A stretch of DNA of 5,699 bases from positions 1 to 5,699 of the forward strand of contig JAHFOU010000166.1 of the NCBI GenBank assembly GCA_023261525.1, given 5' to 3'. Source of the stretch: Planctomycetota bacterium (GTDB lineage Bacteria; Planctomycetota; SBBH01; JAHFOU01). The notes beneath the pieces were generated by a model. It had not been told where the DNA came from. It saw nothing but the letters and a program-made list of their open reading frames with translations, and searched no databases. A program made the position numbers and the translations under genes. Below are positions 1-5,699 of the stretch, piece by piece (the stretch's first letter is position 1; the number at the start of each line of letters is the position of its first letter).

Positions 1-1
1 G

Positions 2-2323
2 GGCGAGAACAGCCGGATCGTCTCCCAACGCGTTTCCCATAAGCTGAAGGAGATCGGCAAGGGCCTGCCTGAAGGGGTCGAGATCAAGCCCCTCTACGAC
101 CGGACGGCCCTGGTGGACGCCACCCTCGCCACCGTCCGCAAGAACCTCTTCGAGGGCGCCATCCTCGTCGTCGCGGTCCTCCTCCTGATGCTGGGCAACA
201 TCCGCGCCGCCCTCATCACCGCCATGGCCATCCCCCTCTCCATGCTCTTTGCGGTCACGGGCATGGTCCGCTTCAAGATGAGCGGGAACCTCATGAGCCT
301 GGGGGCCATCGACTTCGGGCTCATCGTGGACGGGGCCGTCATCATCGTGGAGAACTGCGTCCGCCGTCTCGCCGAGCGTCAGCACGAGCTGGGGCGCCTG
401 CTGTCCCTGCGCGAGCGCCTGGACCTGGTCCGGGAGGCCTCCCGGCAGGTGCTGAGGACCAGCCTCTTCGGGGTGACCATCATCGCGGTGGTCTACCTGC
501 CCATCCTGACCCTGACCGGGATCGAGGGGAAGATGTTCGGGCCCATGGCGGCGACCGTGATCCTGGCCCTGCTTGGGGCCTCGGTCCTCTCCCTTACCAC
601 GGTCCCGGCCCTCTGCGCCCTGGTCCTGAGCGGGAAGATCCGGGAGGAGGAGGTCTTCGTGGTTCGCTGGAGCAAGGCTCTCTACCGCCCTGTATTGGAG
701 AAGGTCCTGGCCCGCCGCGGCCTGGTGATCACCTGCACCCTGGTCCTGCTGGCGGGCTCGGGCTGGCTTGCCACCCGTCTCGGGAGCGAGTTCGTGCCGT
801 CCCTCGACGAGGGCGACATCACCGGTCAGGCCATGCGCATCCCGTCCACGGGCATCGACCAGTCGGTCTCCATGCAGAAGGCGGTGGAGAAGGCCGCCAA
901 GGAGATCCCCGAGGTGGCCTACGTCTTCAGCAAGATCGGCACCTCGGAGGTGGCCACCGATCCGATGCCGCCCTGCGTGGCGGATACCTACTTCATGCTC
1001 AAGCCCCGGGAGCAGTGGCCCGATCCGCACAAGCCCAAGGCCGAGGTCATCGCCGCCCTGGAGCAAAGGCTGTCCGACGTCCCAGGGAACGCCTACGAGT
1101 TCACCCAGCCCATCCAGATGCGCTTCAACGAGCTGATCGCGGGCATCAAGGGGGACGTGGCGGTGAAGGTCTTCGGGGACGACATGGAGGTCCTCTTGGA
1201 CTACGCCCAGAAGATCGCGGCCGTATTCAAGACGATCCCCGGCGCCCACGACATCAAGGTGGAGCAGGTGACCGGGCTCCCGGTGCTCTCCATCGAGGTG
1301 GACCGGATCGCGGCCGCCCGATACGGGCTCAACCTGGCGGACGTCCAGGAGGTCGTGGAGATCGCCCTGGGCGGCAAGGTCGCTGGCGAGATCATCGAGG
1401 GGGACCGCCGCTTCGACCTCGTGGTCCGCCTGCCGGACGCCCTCCGCGGGGACCTGGAGCGGATCCGCTCCCTGCCCGTCCGTCTGCCCGAGGAGGCGGG
1501 GGAAGGTCGTCCCGAGGTGGCTTCCCTGGCCCTGGGGGATCCGACCCTGCAAGCGACCCGGGCCCAGTCCATCCCGCTCTCCACCGTGGCAAAGATCTCC
1601 ATCACGGAAGGCCCCAACCAGGTCAGCCGGGAGAACGGCAAACGGCGCATCGTGGTGCAGGCCAACGTCCGGGGGCGGGACCTCGGGTCCTTCGTGGCCG
1701 AGGCCCAGCAGAACGTCGACGAGAAGCTCGGGCGCATCAAGGAGGGCTACTGGCTGGGCTGGGGCGGGCAATTCGAGAACCTGATGGCGGCCCGGGAGCG
1801 CCTGACGGTGGTGGTGCCCCTGGCCCTGCTCCTTATCTTCATGCTGCTCTACGCCACCTTCGGGTCCTTCCGGGACGCCCTGCTGGTCTTCAGCGGGGTG
1901 CCCCTGGCGTTGACCGGAGGCATCGCCGCCCTCTGGCTGCGCGGCATCCCTTTCTCCATCTCGGCGGCGGTGGGCTTCATCGCGCTCTCCGGCGTGGCCG
2001 TCCTGAACGGCCTCGTCATGATCACCTTCATCCGCGACCTCCAGCACCGGGGTAAGCCGGCCAGGGAGGCCGTGTTGGAAGGTTGCCTCCTGCGGTTGCG
2101 CCCCGTCCTGATGACCGCCCTGGTGGCCGCCCTGGGCTTCATCCCGATGGCCTTGGCCACCGGCAGAGGCGCCGAAGTGCAGAGGCCCCTGGCTACCGTC
2201 GTCATCGGGGGGCTGATCTCCTCGACCTTGCTGACCCTATTGGTGCTGCCGGTGCTCTGCGAGAGGTTCCATACGAAGAGAGTCCGTCGGGACGGGGAGG
2301 ACCATCCTCCGACGCCCGAATGA
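2..2323 (+). CDS. czcA: CzcA-type heavy-metal RND efflux pump, 5'-truncated
   Basis: This is the inner-membrane proton/cation antiporter of a tripartite efflux complex, exporting divalent metals (Co/Zn/Cd/Ni class) from the periplasm. The frame is open from the left edge; 773 residues are visible and no start is present. The key motif is DFGLIVDGAVIIVEN at window residues 104-118. It places D104, D110 and E117 where CzcA has D402, D408 and E415, so about 298 residues are missing and the full length would be about 1070, normal for the family. This DFG...DGAV...EN form is typical of CzcA/CnrA pumps rather than the Cu/Ag CusA type. Membrane helices occupy roughly residues 50-210 and 241-258. A large periplasmic porter/docking domain spans about 260-595, and the second helix bundle starts near 601. 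A GTG at 113 is an internal Val, not the start. One oddity is an extra 25-30 residue segment near residues 497-523. The P1B ATPase gene follows after 48 bases. Family is certain; the exact metal is inferred. Confidence 0.96.
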   Translation, partial: GENSRIVSQRVSHKLKEIGKGLPEGVEIKPLYDRTALVDATLATVRKNLFEGAILVVAVLLLMLGNIRAALITAMAIPLSMLFAVTGMVRFKMSGNLMSLGAIDFGLIVDGAVIIVENCVRRLAERQHELGRLLSLRERLDLVREASRQVLRTSLFGVTIIAVVYLPILTLTGIEGKMFGPMAATVILALLGASVLSLTTVPALCALVLSGKIREEEVFVVRWSKALYRPVLEKVLARRGLVITCTLVLLAGSGWLATRLGSEFVPSLDEGDITGQAMRIPSTGIDQSVSMQKAVEKAAKEIPEVAYVFSKIGTSEVATDPMPPCVADTYFMLKPREQWPDPHKPKAEVIAALEQRLSDVPGNAYEFTQPIQMRFNELIAGIKGDVAVKVFGDDMEVLLDYAQKIAAVFKTIPGAHDIKVEQVTGLPVLSIEVDRIAAARYGLNLADVQEVVEIALGGKVAGEIIEGDRRFDLVVRLPDALRGDLERIRSLPVRLPEEAGEGRPEVASLALGDPTLQATRAQSIPLSTVAKISITEGPNQVSRENGKRRIVVQANVRGRDLGSFVAEAQQNVDEKLGRIKEGYWLGWGGQFENLMAARERLTVVVPLALLLIFMLLYATFGSFRDALLVFSGVPLALTGGIAALWLRGIPFSISAAVGFIALSGVAVLNGLVMITFIRDLQHRGKPAREAVLEGCLLRLRPVLMTALVAALGFIPMALATGRGAEVQRPLATVVIGGLISSTLLTLLVLPVLCERFHTKRVRRDGEDHPPTPE

Positions 2324-2354
2324 GCTTCTGAAGAAGGGGGCTTCACGGCAAACT

Positions 2355-2360
2355 GGAGAG
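2355..2360 (+). promoter_or_regulatory. Ribosome binding site of the P-type ATPase
   Basis: GGAGAG lies 11 bases before the ATG at 2372. It is the only purine-rich Shine-Dalgarno-like stretch close to that start, and the spacing is on the long side. It supports ATG 2372, which also places the metal-binding GMDC motif at residues 7-10, as is usual for an N-terminal HMA domain. Confidence 0.55.
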
Positions 2361-2371
2361 CAGGCAACCTC

Positions 2372-4531
2372 ATGCGCTTCAAGATTCACGGGATGGATTG
2401 CGCGGAGGAGGTGGCCGTCCTCCGGCGCGAGGTCGGGCCCCTCGTCGGCGGGGAGGCTCTCCTCTCGTTCGACATCCTGAACGGGAAGATGACGGTCGCC
2501 CCCGGCTCGACGGAGGTTTCCGCGGACGCCGTGGTGCGTGCCGTGGCCCGGACGGGGATGCGCGCCGAACTCTGGCAGGAATCCAAGGGCGCCCCGCCCG
2601 AAGGGGCGTTCTGGGCTCGCCGGGGGCGAGGCATCCTGACCGTCACGAGCGGCCTCGCCTCGCTCGGCGGGTTCCTCACGCATGCCTGGCTGGCCGGAGG
2701 ATTCCAGGCCGCGCTGGGCTCCGAAGGCATGGGCCTCGGCCACCAGGTCCCCCTTCCCGCGAAAGCCCTCTACGGGATCGGGGTGCTCTCGGGCGTCTGG
2801 CATGTCCTGCCTAAGGCCTGGTTCGCGGCCAAGCGTCTCAGGCCCGACATGAACATCCTGATGTCCATCGCGATCATGGGGGCGATCGGGATCAACGAGT
2901 TGTTCGAGGCGTCGACGGTGTCCTTCCTCTTCGCCCTGTCCCTGACGCTGGAGTCCTGGAGCCTGGGCCGGGCCCGGAGGGCCGTCGCCGCCCTCATGGA
3001 CCTGGCCTCGCCCACGGCCCGGCTCCTGGGGAAGGACGGGAGCGAGCGGGAAGTCCCTCCCGAGGAGGTGCCCGTGGGATCGGCCTTCGTCGTGAGGCCC
3101 GGGGAGAGGATCCCCCTGGACGGGCGCATCCTGAGGGGATCCAGCGAGGTCAACCAGGCCCCGATCACGGGGGAGAGCCTCCCCGTCCCCAGGAATCCCG
3201 GGGATCCCGTGTTCGCGGGGACCGTCAACGGGGATGGCGCCCTTGAGGTCGAATGCACCAAGCCCGCCGGCGACACGACCCTGGCCCACATCATCCACAT
3301 GGTCGGGGAGGCCCAGGGCCGCCGCGCGCCCTCGGAGCAGTGGGTCGAGAGGTTCGCCCGCATCTACACCCCGGCTGTCTTCGGGTGCGCGCTGGCACTC
3401 CTCCTCATCCCGCCGCTCCTCCTGGGAGGGGCCTGGGGGGCCTGGACCTACAGGGCCTTGGTCCTCCTGGTCATCGGGTGCCCCTGCGCCCTGGTCATCT
3501 CCACGCCGGTGAGCATCGTGGCGGCGCTCGCCGCGGCCGCCCGGGGCGGGGTCCTCGTCAAGGGAGGCGTGCACCTGGAAACCCCTGCGAGGCTGAAAGC
3601 CATCGCCTTCGACAAGACCGGGACCCTGACAGAGGGAAAGCCCGCCGTCGTCGAGGTCGTCTCCCTGGGCGGACATGACGAGCGGGAACTCCTGGAGCGC
3701 GCCGCCGCCATGGAGGCCCGCAGCGGACACCCGATCGGCCGGGCCATCCTGGCCTATGCCTCGGCGCATGGGGTCTCTCCCAGGCCCGCCGAGGACTTCC
3801 GGATCCTCCAAGGGAAGGGCGCCACGGCGGTGTTCAACGGGAAGCGGCACTGGCTGGGATCCCACCGCTACCTGGAGGAATTGGGGCAGGAGACTCCGGA
3901 GGTCCACGAGCGGCTCGAGGCCATGTCCCAGGCGGGACGCACGGTCGTCGTCATCGGGGACGACACCCATGTCTGCGGCCTCATCGCGATCGCCGATGCC
4001 GTGCGCCCGGTCGCCGCGGGGATGATCCGCTCCCTCAGGGATTCCGGCGTCCATGTCGTCATGCTGACGGGGGACAACGCCGGGACGGCCAGGGCCATCG
4101 CCCAGGAGACGGGGGTGGACGAAGTCCATGCCGAGCTCCTCCCCTCGGACAAGGTGGGGGTGATCGAGTCCCTCGTTGCGAAGTTCGGTCAGGTGGCCAT
4201 GGTGGGAGACGGGATCAACGACGCCCCGGCGATGGGCCGGGCGACGCTGGGGATCGCCATGGGGGCTGCCGGGAGCGATGCGGCGATCGAGACGGCGGAC
4301 GTCGCCCTGATGGCGGACGACCTTTCCAGACTGCCCTGGCTCATCCGGCATTCCCGCCGGACGCTCCGCGTCATCCGCCAGAACATCGTCTTCTCGTTGG
4401 CCGTGAAGGCCGTCTTCGTGGTGTTGACCCTGGCGGGACACGCTTCCCTCTGGTCCGCGATCGCAGCGGACATGGGGGCTTCCCTGCTGGTCATCCTGAA
4501 CGGGCTCCGGCTGCTTCGGCCGGTCAGTTGA
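2372..4531 (+). CDS. P1B-2 type Zn2+/Cd2+/Pb2+-exporting ATPase (ZntA/CadA family)
   Basis: ATP-driven inner-membrane exporter of soft divalent cations from cytoplasm to periplasm; 719 residues, normal for the family. Domains in order: a single N-terminal HMA-like domain (about 1-68) whose motif is GMDCAEE, with the second Cys of CxxC replaced by Glu; four membrane helices between about 86 and 197; actuator domain with TGES at 266-269; helices at about 332-352 and 361-389 containing CPC at 370-372; phosphorylation motif DKTGT with D414; SGHP at 451-454 in the nucleotide-binding domain; hinge GDGIND at 612-617; last two helices at about 667-688 and 692-710. K679 and D700 are 21 residues apart, the same spacing as K693 and D714 of E. 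coli ZntA. With CPC they define the Zn/Cd/Pb subgroup rather than the Cu+ pumps. It follows the RND gene by 48 bases in the same direction, so co-transcription is likely. zntA or cadA would both be reasonable names; the metal preference is not proven. Confidence 0.96.
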   Translation: MRFKIHGMDCAEEVAVLRREVGPLVGGEALLSFDILNGKMTVAPGSTEVSADAVVRAVARTGMRAELWQESKGAPPEGAFWARRGRGILTVTSGLASLGGFLTHAWLAGGFQAALGSEGMGLGHQVPLPAKALYGIGVLSGVWHVLPKAWFAAKRLRPDMNILMSIAIMGAIGINELFEASTVSFLFALSLTLESWSLGRARRAVAALMDLASPTARLLGKDGSEREVPPEEVPVGSAFVVRPGERIPLDGRILRGSSEVNQAPITGESLPVPRNPGDPVFAGTVNGDGALEVECTKPAGDTTLAHIIHMVGEAQGRRAPSEQWVERFARIYTPAVFGCALALLLIPPLLLGGAWGAWTYRALVLLVIGCPCALVISTPVSIVAALAAAARGGVLVKGGVHLETPARLKAIAFDKTGTLTEGKPAVVEVVSLGGHDERELLERAAAMEARSGHPIGRAILAYASAHGVSPRPAEDFRILQGKGATAVFNGKRHWLGSHRYLEELGQETPEVHERLEAMSQAGRTVVVIGDDTHVCGLIAIADAVRPVAAGMIRSLRDSGVHVVMLTGDNAGTARAIAQETGVDEVHAELLPSDKVGVIESLVAKFGQVAMVGDGINDAPAMGRATLGIAMGAAGSDAAIETADVALMADDLSRLPWLIRHSRRTLRVIRQNIVFSLAVKAVFVVLTLAGHASLWSAIAADMGASLLVILNGLRLLRPVS

Positions 4532-4543
4532 GGTTCAGCCGGA
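4506..4543 (+). repeat. Inverted repeat across the ATPase stop codon
   Basis: TCCGGCTG (4506-4513) is the exact reverse complement of CAGCCGGA (4536-4543), with 22 bases between them. The TGA stop (4529-4531) lies in the loop. No T-run follows, so this is not a standard intrinsic terminator. It could be a weak terminator, an mRNA 3'-end stabiliser, or chance in GC-rich DNA. Confidence 0.35.
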
Positions 4544-4628
4544 ATCCTGCAGGGATGTAGCTGAGGGGGCCCTTGCATTGGAATTGAAGAGTCATCCCCT
4601 CCGGAACGTCCTGCCTTATGGAGCAACC

Positions 4629-4659
4629 TTGACTAACCCTTCGAGAAGGGGAGAATGAA
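4629..4659 (+). promoter_or_regulatory. Possible MerR-type promoter/operator (speculative)
   Basis: TTGACT (4629-4634) matches a -35 element. It is followed by a 19-base spacer and AATGAA (4654-4659), a poor -10 with 3 of 6 matches to TATAAT. The palindrome CCCTTCGAGAAGGG (4637-4650, 12 of 14 symmetric) sits almost exactly in the middle of the spacer, the arrangement used by MerR-family metal regulators such as ZntR and CueR. Against this, the right arm contains the AAGGGGAG that could serve as a ribosome binding site, and the -10 overlaps the first possible ATG. The same palindrome could act in RNA as a small hairpin covering that site. Confidence 0.25.
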
Positions 4660-5062
4660 GGGAGCCATGGACCTGATGCGGAAGGTTTCGGGCATCCTCG
4701 CGGCGGTGGCCGTCCTCAGCGCCACGGCCGTACCGATTACCGTATCAGCCTGCCCCGCCCCGACCGCCAAGGCCAAGTCCTGCTGTTGCTCGAAACCCTC
4801 GCCGGGCGCGGAGCGCGGGTGCCACTGCCCCAAGCCCGCGGGAGGACTTCCCGGGGATCCCTGCGTCGTCCAGAAGGACACGCCGACCGCCGCGCTCCCC
4901 TCCGCGACCGCGCCTGTCGTCGAGCAGGCCGTCCTCCTCTTCATCCTGCCGGCCTCGCCCGAACTGGGGACGGAGCTGTCCTCGGCGACCCATCCGGCCC
5001 CCCGGATCCAGCCCGGCTGGGATCCCGGCAATTTCGGCCTGACTGTCCCGCTCCGCATCTAG
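4655..5062 (+). CDS. Small cysteine-rich exported protein, possible lipoprotein
   Basis: I do not recognise a named family. The reading frame gives 135 residues from ATG 4655, but ATG 4676 (128 residues) is more natural. It gives a classic signal peptide beginning MRK, with a hydrophobic stretch to about residue 24, and AAGGGAG at 4658-4664 lies 11 bases upstream; ATG 4667 is also possible. Numbered from 4676, the signal ends V-S-A-C26. This fits either signal peptidase I cleavage or a lipobox with C26 lipidated. Seven cysteines (26, 36-38, 49, 51, 63) fall in the first half, including a CCC triplet and a CHC motif, separated by Pro/Lys/Gly-rich sequence. The second half has no Cys and one hydrophobic patch near 82-94. 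The cysteine pattern and the efflux genes upstream suggest periplasmic metal binding or sensing, which is inference. A chance ORF is unlikely given the codon bias and signal peptide. Confidence 0.8.
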   Translation: MKGAMDLMRKVSGILAAVAVLSATAVPITVSACPAPTAKAKSCCCSKPSPGAERGCHCPKPAGGLPGDPCVVQKDTPTAALPSATAPVVEQAVLLFILPASPELGTELSSATHPAPRIQPGWDPGNFGLTVPLRI

Positions 5063-5080
5063 CACCCTCCCCAAGACGCG

Positions 5081-5140
5081 CGTCGTGGCGCCCTTCTAGG
5101 GGGAGTGTTCTCATTCCCTTTCTTGGCGGGCGCCTCGACG
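5081..5140 (+). repeat. Long inverted repeat / hairpin between the two exported-protein genes
   Basis: CGTCGTGGCGCCC (5081-5093) pairs with GGGCGCCTCGACG (5128-5140): 12 of 13 positions pair, with one T-T mismatch. The 34-base interval can form an inner stem, AGGGGG (5098-5103) with TTCCCT (5114-5119), using two G-U pairs. The structure starts 19 bases after the upstream stop and ends 54 bases before the next ATG. No T-run follows the outer stem, so a standard rho-independent terminator is not supported. An attenuator, processing/stability element or DNA-level operator are alternatives. A separate 10-bp palindrome, GACGCGCGTC (5075-5084), overlaps its left arm and could compete. Confidence 0.5.
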
Positions 5141-5180
5141 GATGCACTCCGCAGCCAGAGGCGAAACCCCGTTTACGAAA

Positions 5181-5187
5181 GGGAGGA
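5181..5187 (+). promoter_or_regulatory. Strong ribosome binding site for the tandem-repeat protein
   Basis: GGGAGGA ends 7 bases before the ATG at 5195. It is the best Shine-Dalgarno match in the window and favours ATG 5195 over the in-frame ATG at 5207. Confidence 0.85.
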
Positions 5188-5194
5188 ATAGACC

Positions 5195-5699
5195 ATGGAA
5201 ACCAGAATGCAACCCCGGTGGCTCCTGGGAGCCTTGACCGTGATCCTCGTGGCCGGCGTGGGCGGAGGCATCGCCCTTGCCCATGACCACGACGATGAAG
5301 GGGGAAAACACGAAGAGAAGGAGAAGAAGACCCTGCCCGTAGGTCTCTACCCCCTGGAGACCTGTCCCCTCTCGGGCAAGAAGATGAACGCCGAGGGCGA
5401 CCCCGTGGTCTACAACCACAAGGGCCGGGAGCTGAGGTTCTCGTCCAAGGACTGCATCCAGGCCTTCATTAAGGACACCGAGGGCAGCCTCGCCAAGATC
5501 GACGCCGCCATCATCGCCCAGCAGCTTCCGACCTATCCGCTGACCACCTGCCCGGTCTCCGGCGACGAGCTGGGCGGCAAGATGGGCGATCCCATCAACA
5601 AGGTCTACCAGAACCGCCTCGTCCGCTTCTGCTGCCCGGACTGCCTCAAGGACTTCGAGAAGGACCCGGCCAAGTTCCTGGCCAAGATCGATGCCGCCA
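5195..5699 (+). CDS. Exported protein with tandem YHS/TRASH-like metal-binding repeats, 3'-truncated
   Basis: 168 residues are visible and the frame is still open at the right edge. Residues 1-29 form a signal peptide (hydrophobic 9-29, cleavage likely after A-L-A29). The mature protein would begin with a His/Asp/Glu/Lys-rich stretch (30-45, three His). Two repeats follow, about 52-105 and 114-168, both opening YPL-x-TCP-x-SG and both closing LAKIDAA, with a 62-residue period. Repeat 1 has C57 and C87; repeat 2 has C119, C146, C147 and C150 (FCCPDC), a fuller cysteine set. The CPxSG...FCCxxC pattern resembles YHS/TRASH-type metal-binding domains; this is motif recognition, not a database match. 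Position behind two metal exporters and a Cys-rich exported protein suggests periplasmic metal binding or transfer (inference). The visible part ends exactly where a further repeat could begin, so the repeat number is unknown. Confidence 0.88.
   Translation, partial: METRMQPRWLLGALTVILVAGVGGGIALAHDHDDEGGKHEEKEKKTLPVGLYPLETCPLSGKKMNAEGDPVVYNHKGRELRFSSKDCIQAFIKDTEGSLAKIDAAIIAQQLPTYPLTTCPVSGDELGGKMGDPINKVYQNRLVRFCCPDCLKDFEKDPAKFLAKIDAA

Noticed and set aside
1015..2055. A 346-codon + strand open frame inside the RND pump gene
   Set aside because: It is out of frame with the clear CzcA sequence and its product is low-complexity Gly/Arg/Pro-rich; a shadow frame.
113..2323. GTG at 113 as the start of the pump gene
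   Set aside because: The frame continues to the left edge with typical CzcA sequence (YDRTALVDA crosses this point), so this GTG is an internal Val codon.
2324..2345. Small dyads (CTTC-GAAG) after the pump stop codon as a terminator
   Set aside because: Stems are only 4 bp with no T-run, and the next gene starts 48 bases later, which favours co-transcription.
2237..4441. A 734-codon open frame on the minus strand opposite the ATPase
   Set aside because: It lies almost wholly antisense to a gene with every P-type ATPase motif. Its product is Gly/Pro/Asp/Arg-rich with no recognisable domain, the usual by-product of strong G/C third-position bias.
4562..4577. Possible sigma-54 promoter ending in TTGCA (4573-4577)
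   Set aside because: The required GG of the -24 element is not at the right distance (TGAGGG in place of TGGCAC), so the match is not convincing.
4633..5058. Minus-strand open frame opposite the Cys-rich gene
   Set aside because: The + strand frame has a signal peptide, an ordered cysteine cluster and ribosome-binding purines; the minus frame shows no motif.
4786..5286. A 166-codon + strand frame overlapping both small exported genes
   Set aside because: It reads through the intergenic hairpin and into the tandem-repeat gene in another frame, with an Arg/Pro-rich product and no good ribosome binding site.

Overview
This window looks like part of a heavy-metal resistance locus from a high-GC bacterium. 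All four genes lie on the + strand. They are the C-terminal part of a CzcA-type (HME-RND) cation efflux pump, a complete P1B-2 type metal-transporting ATPase, a small cysteine-rich exported protein, and the start of an exported protein with tandem YHS/TRASH-like cysteine repeats that runs off the right edge. The third-position G/C bias is strong in all four genes, and no composition break suggests recent transfer. The taxon cannot be fixed from the sequence. From general memory of where such repeat proteins occur, a Gram-negative of the Acidobacteriota (Holophagae), Planctomycetota/Verrucomicrobiota or deltaproteobacterial kind is plausible, and this is inference. A tripartite RND pump does imply an outer membrane.

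Layout. Positions 2-2323 hold the RND pump, missing roughly its first 300 residues. After 48 bases comes the P-type ATPase (2372-4531). A 123-144 base gap contains an imperfect palindrome in a MerR-like arrangement. It is followed by the Cys-rich exported protein (4655 or 4676 to 5062). A 132-base gap carries a 13-bp inverted repeat (12 of 13 paired), and then the tandem-repeat exported protein starts at 5195 behind a strong ribosome binding site. No RNA gene, mobile element or CRISPR array was seen.

How the genes may work together (inference). The ATPase would pump Zn2+/Cd2+/Pb2+-like ions from the cytoplasm to the periplasm. The CzcA-type pump, with a membrane-fusion protein and outer-membrane channel probably encoded upstream, would expel divalent cations from the periplasm. 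The two downstream exported thiol/histidine-rich proteins are placed to bind, buffer, sense or hand over metal in the periplasm. The two transporters are well-known families. The two small exported proteins and the structured intergenic sequences are the least explained part.
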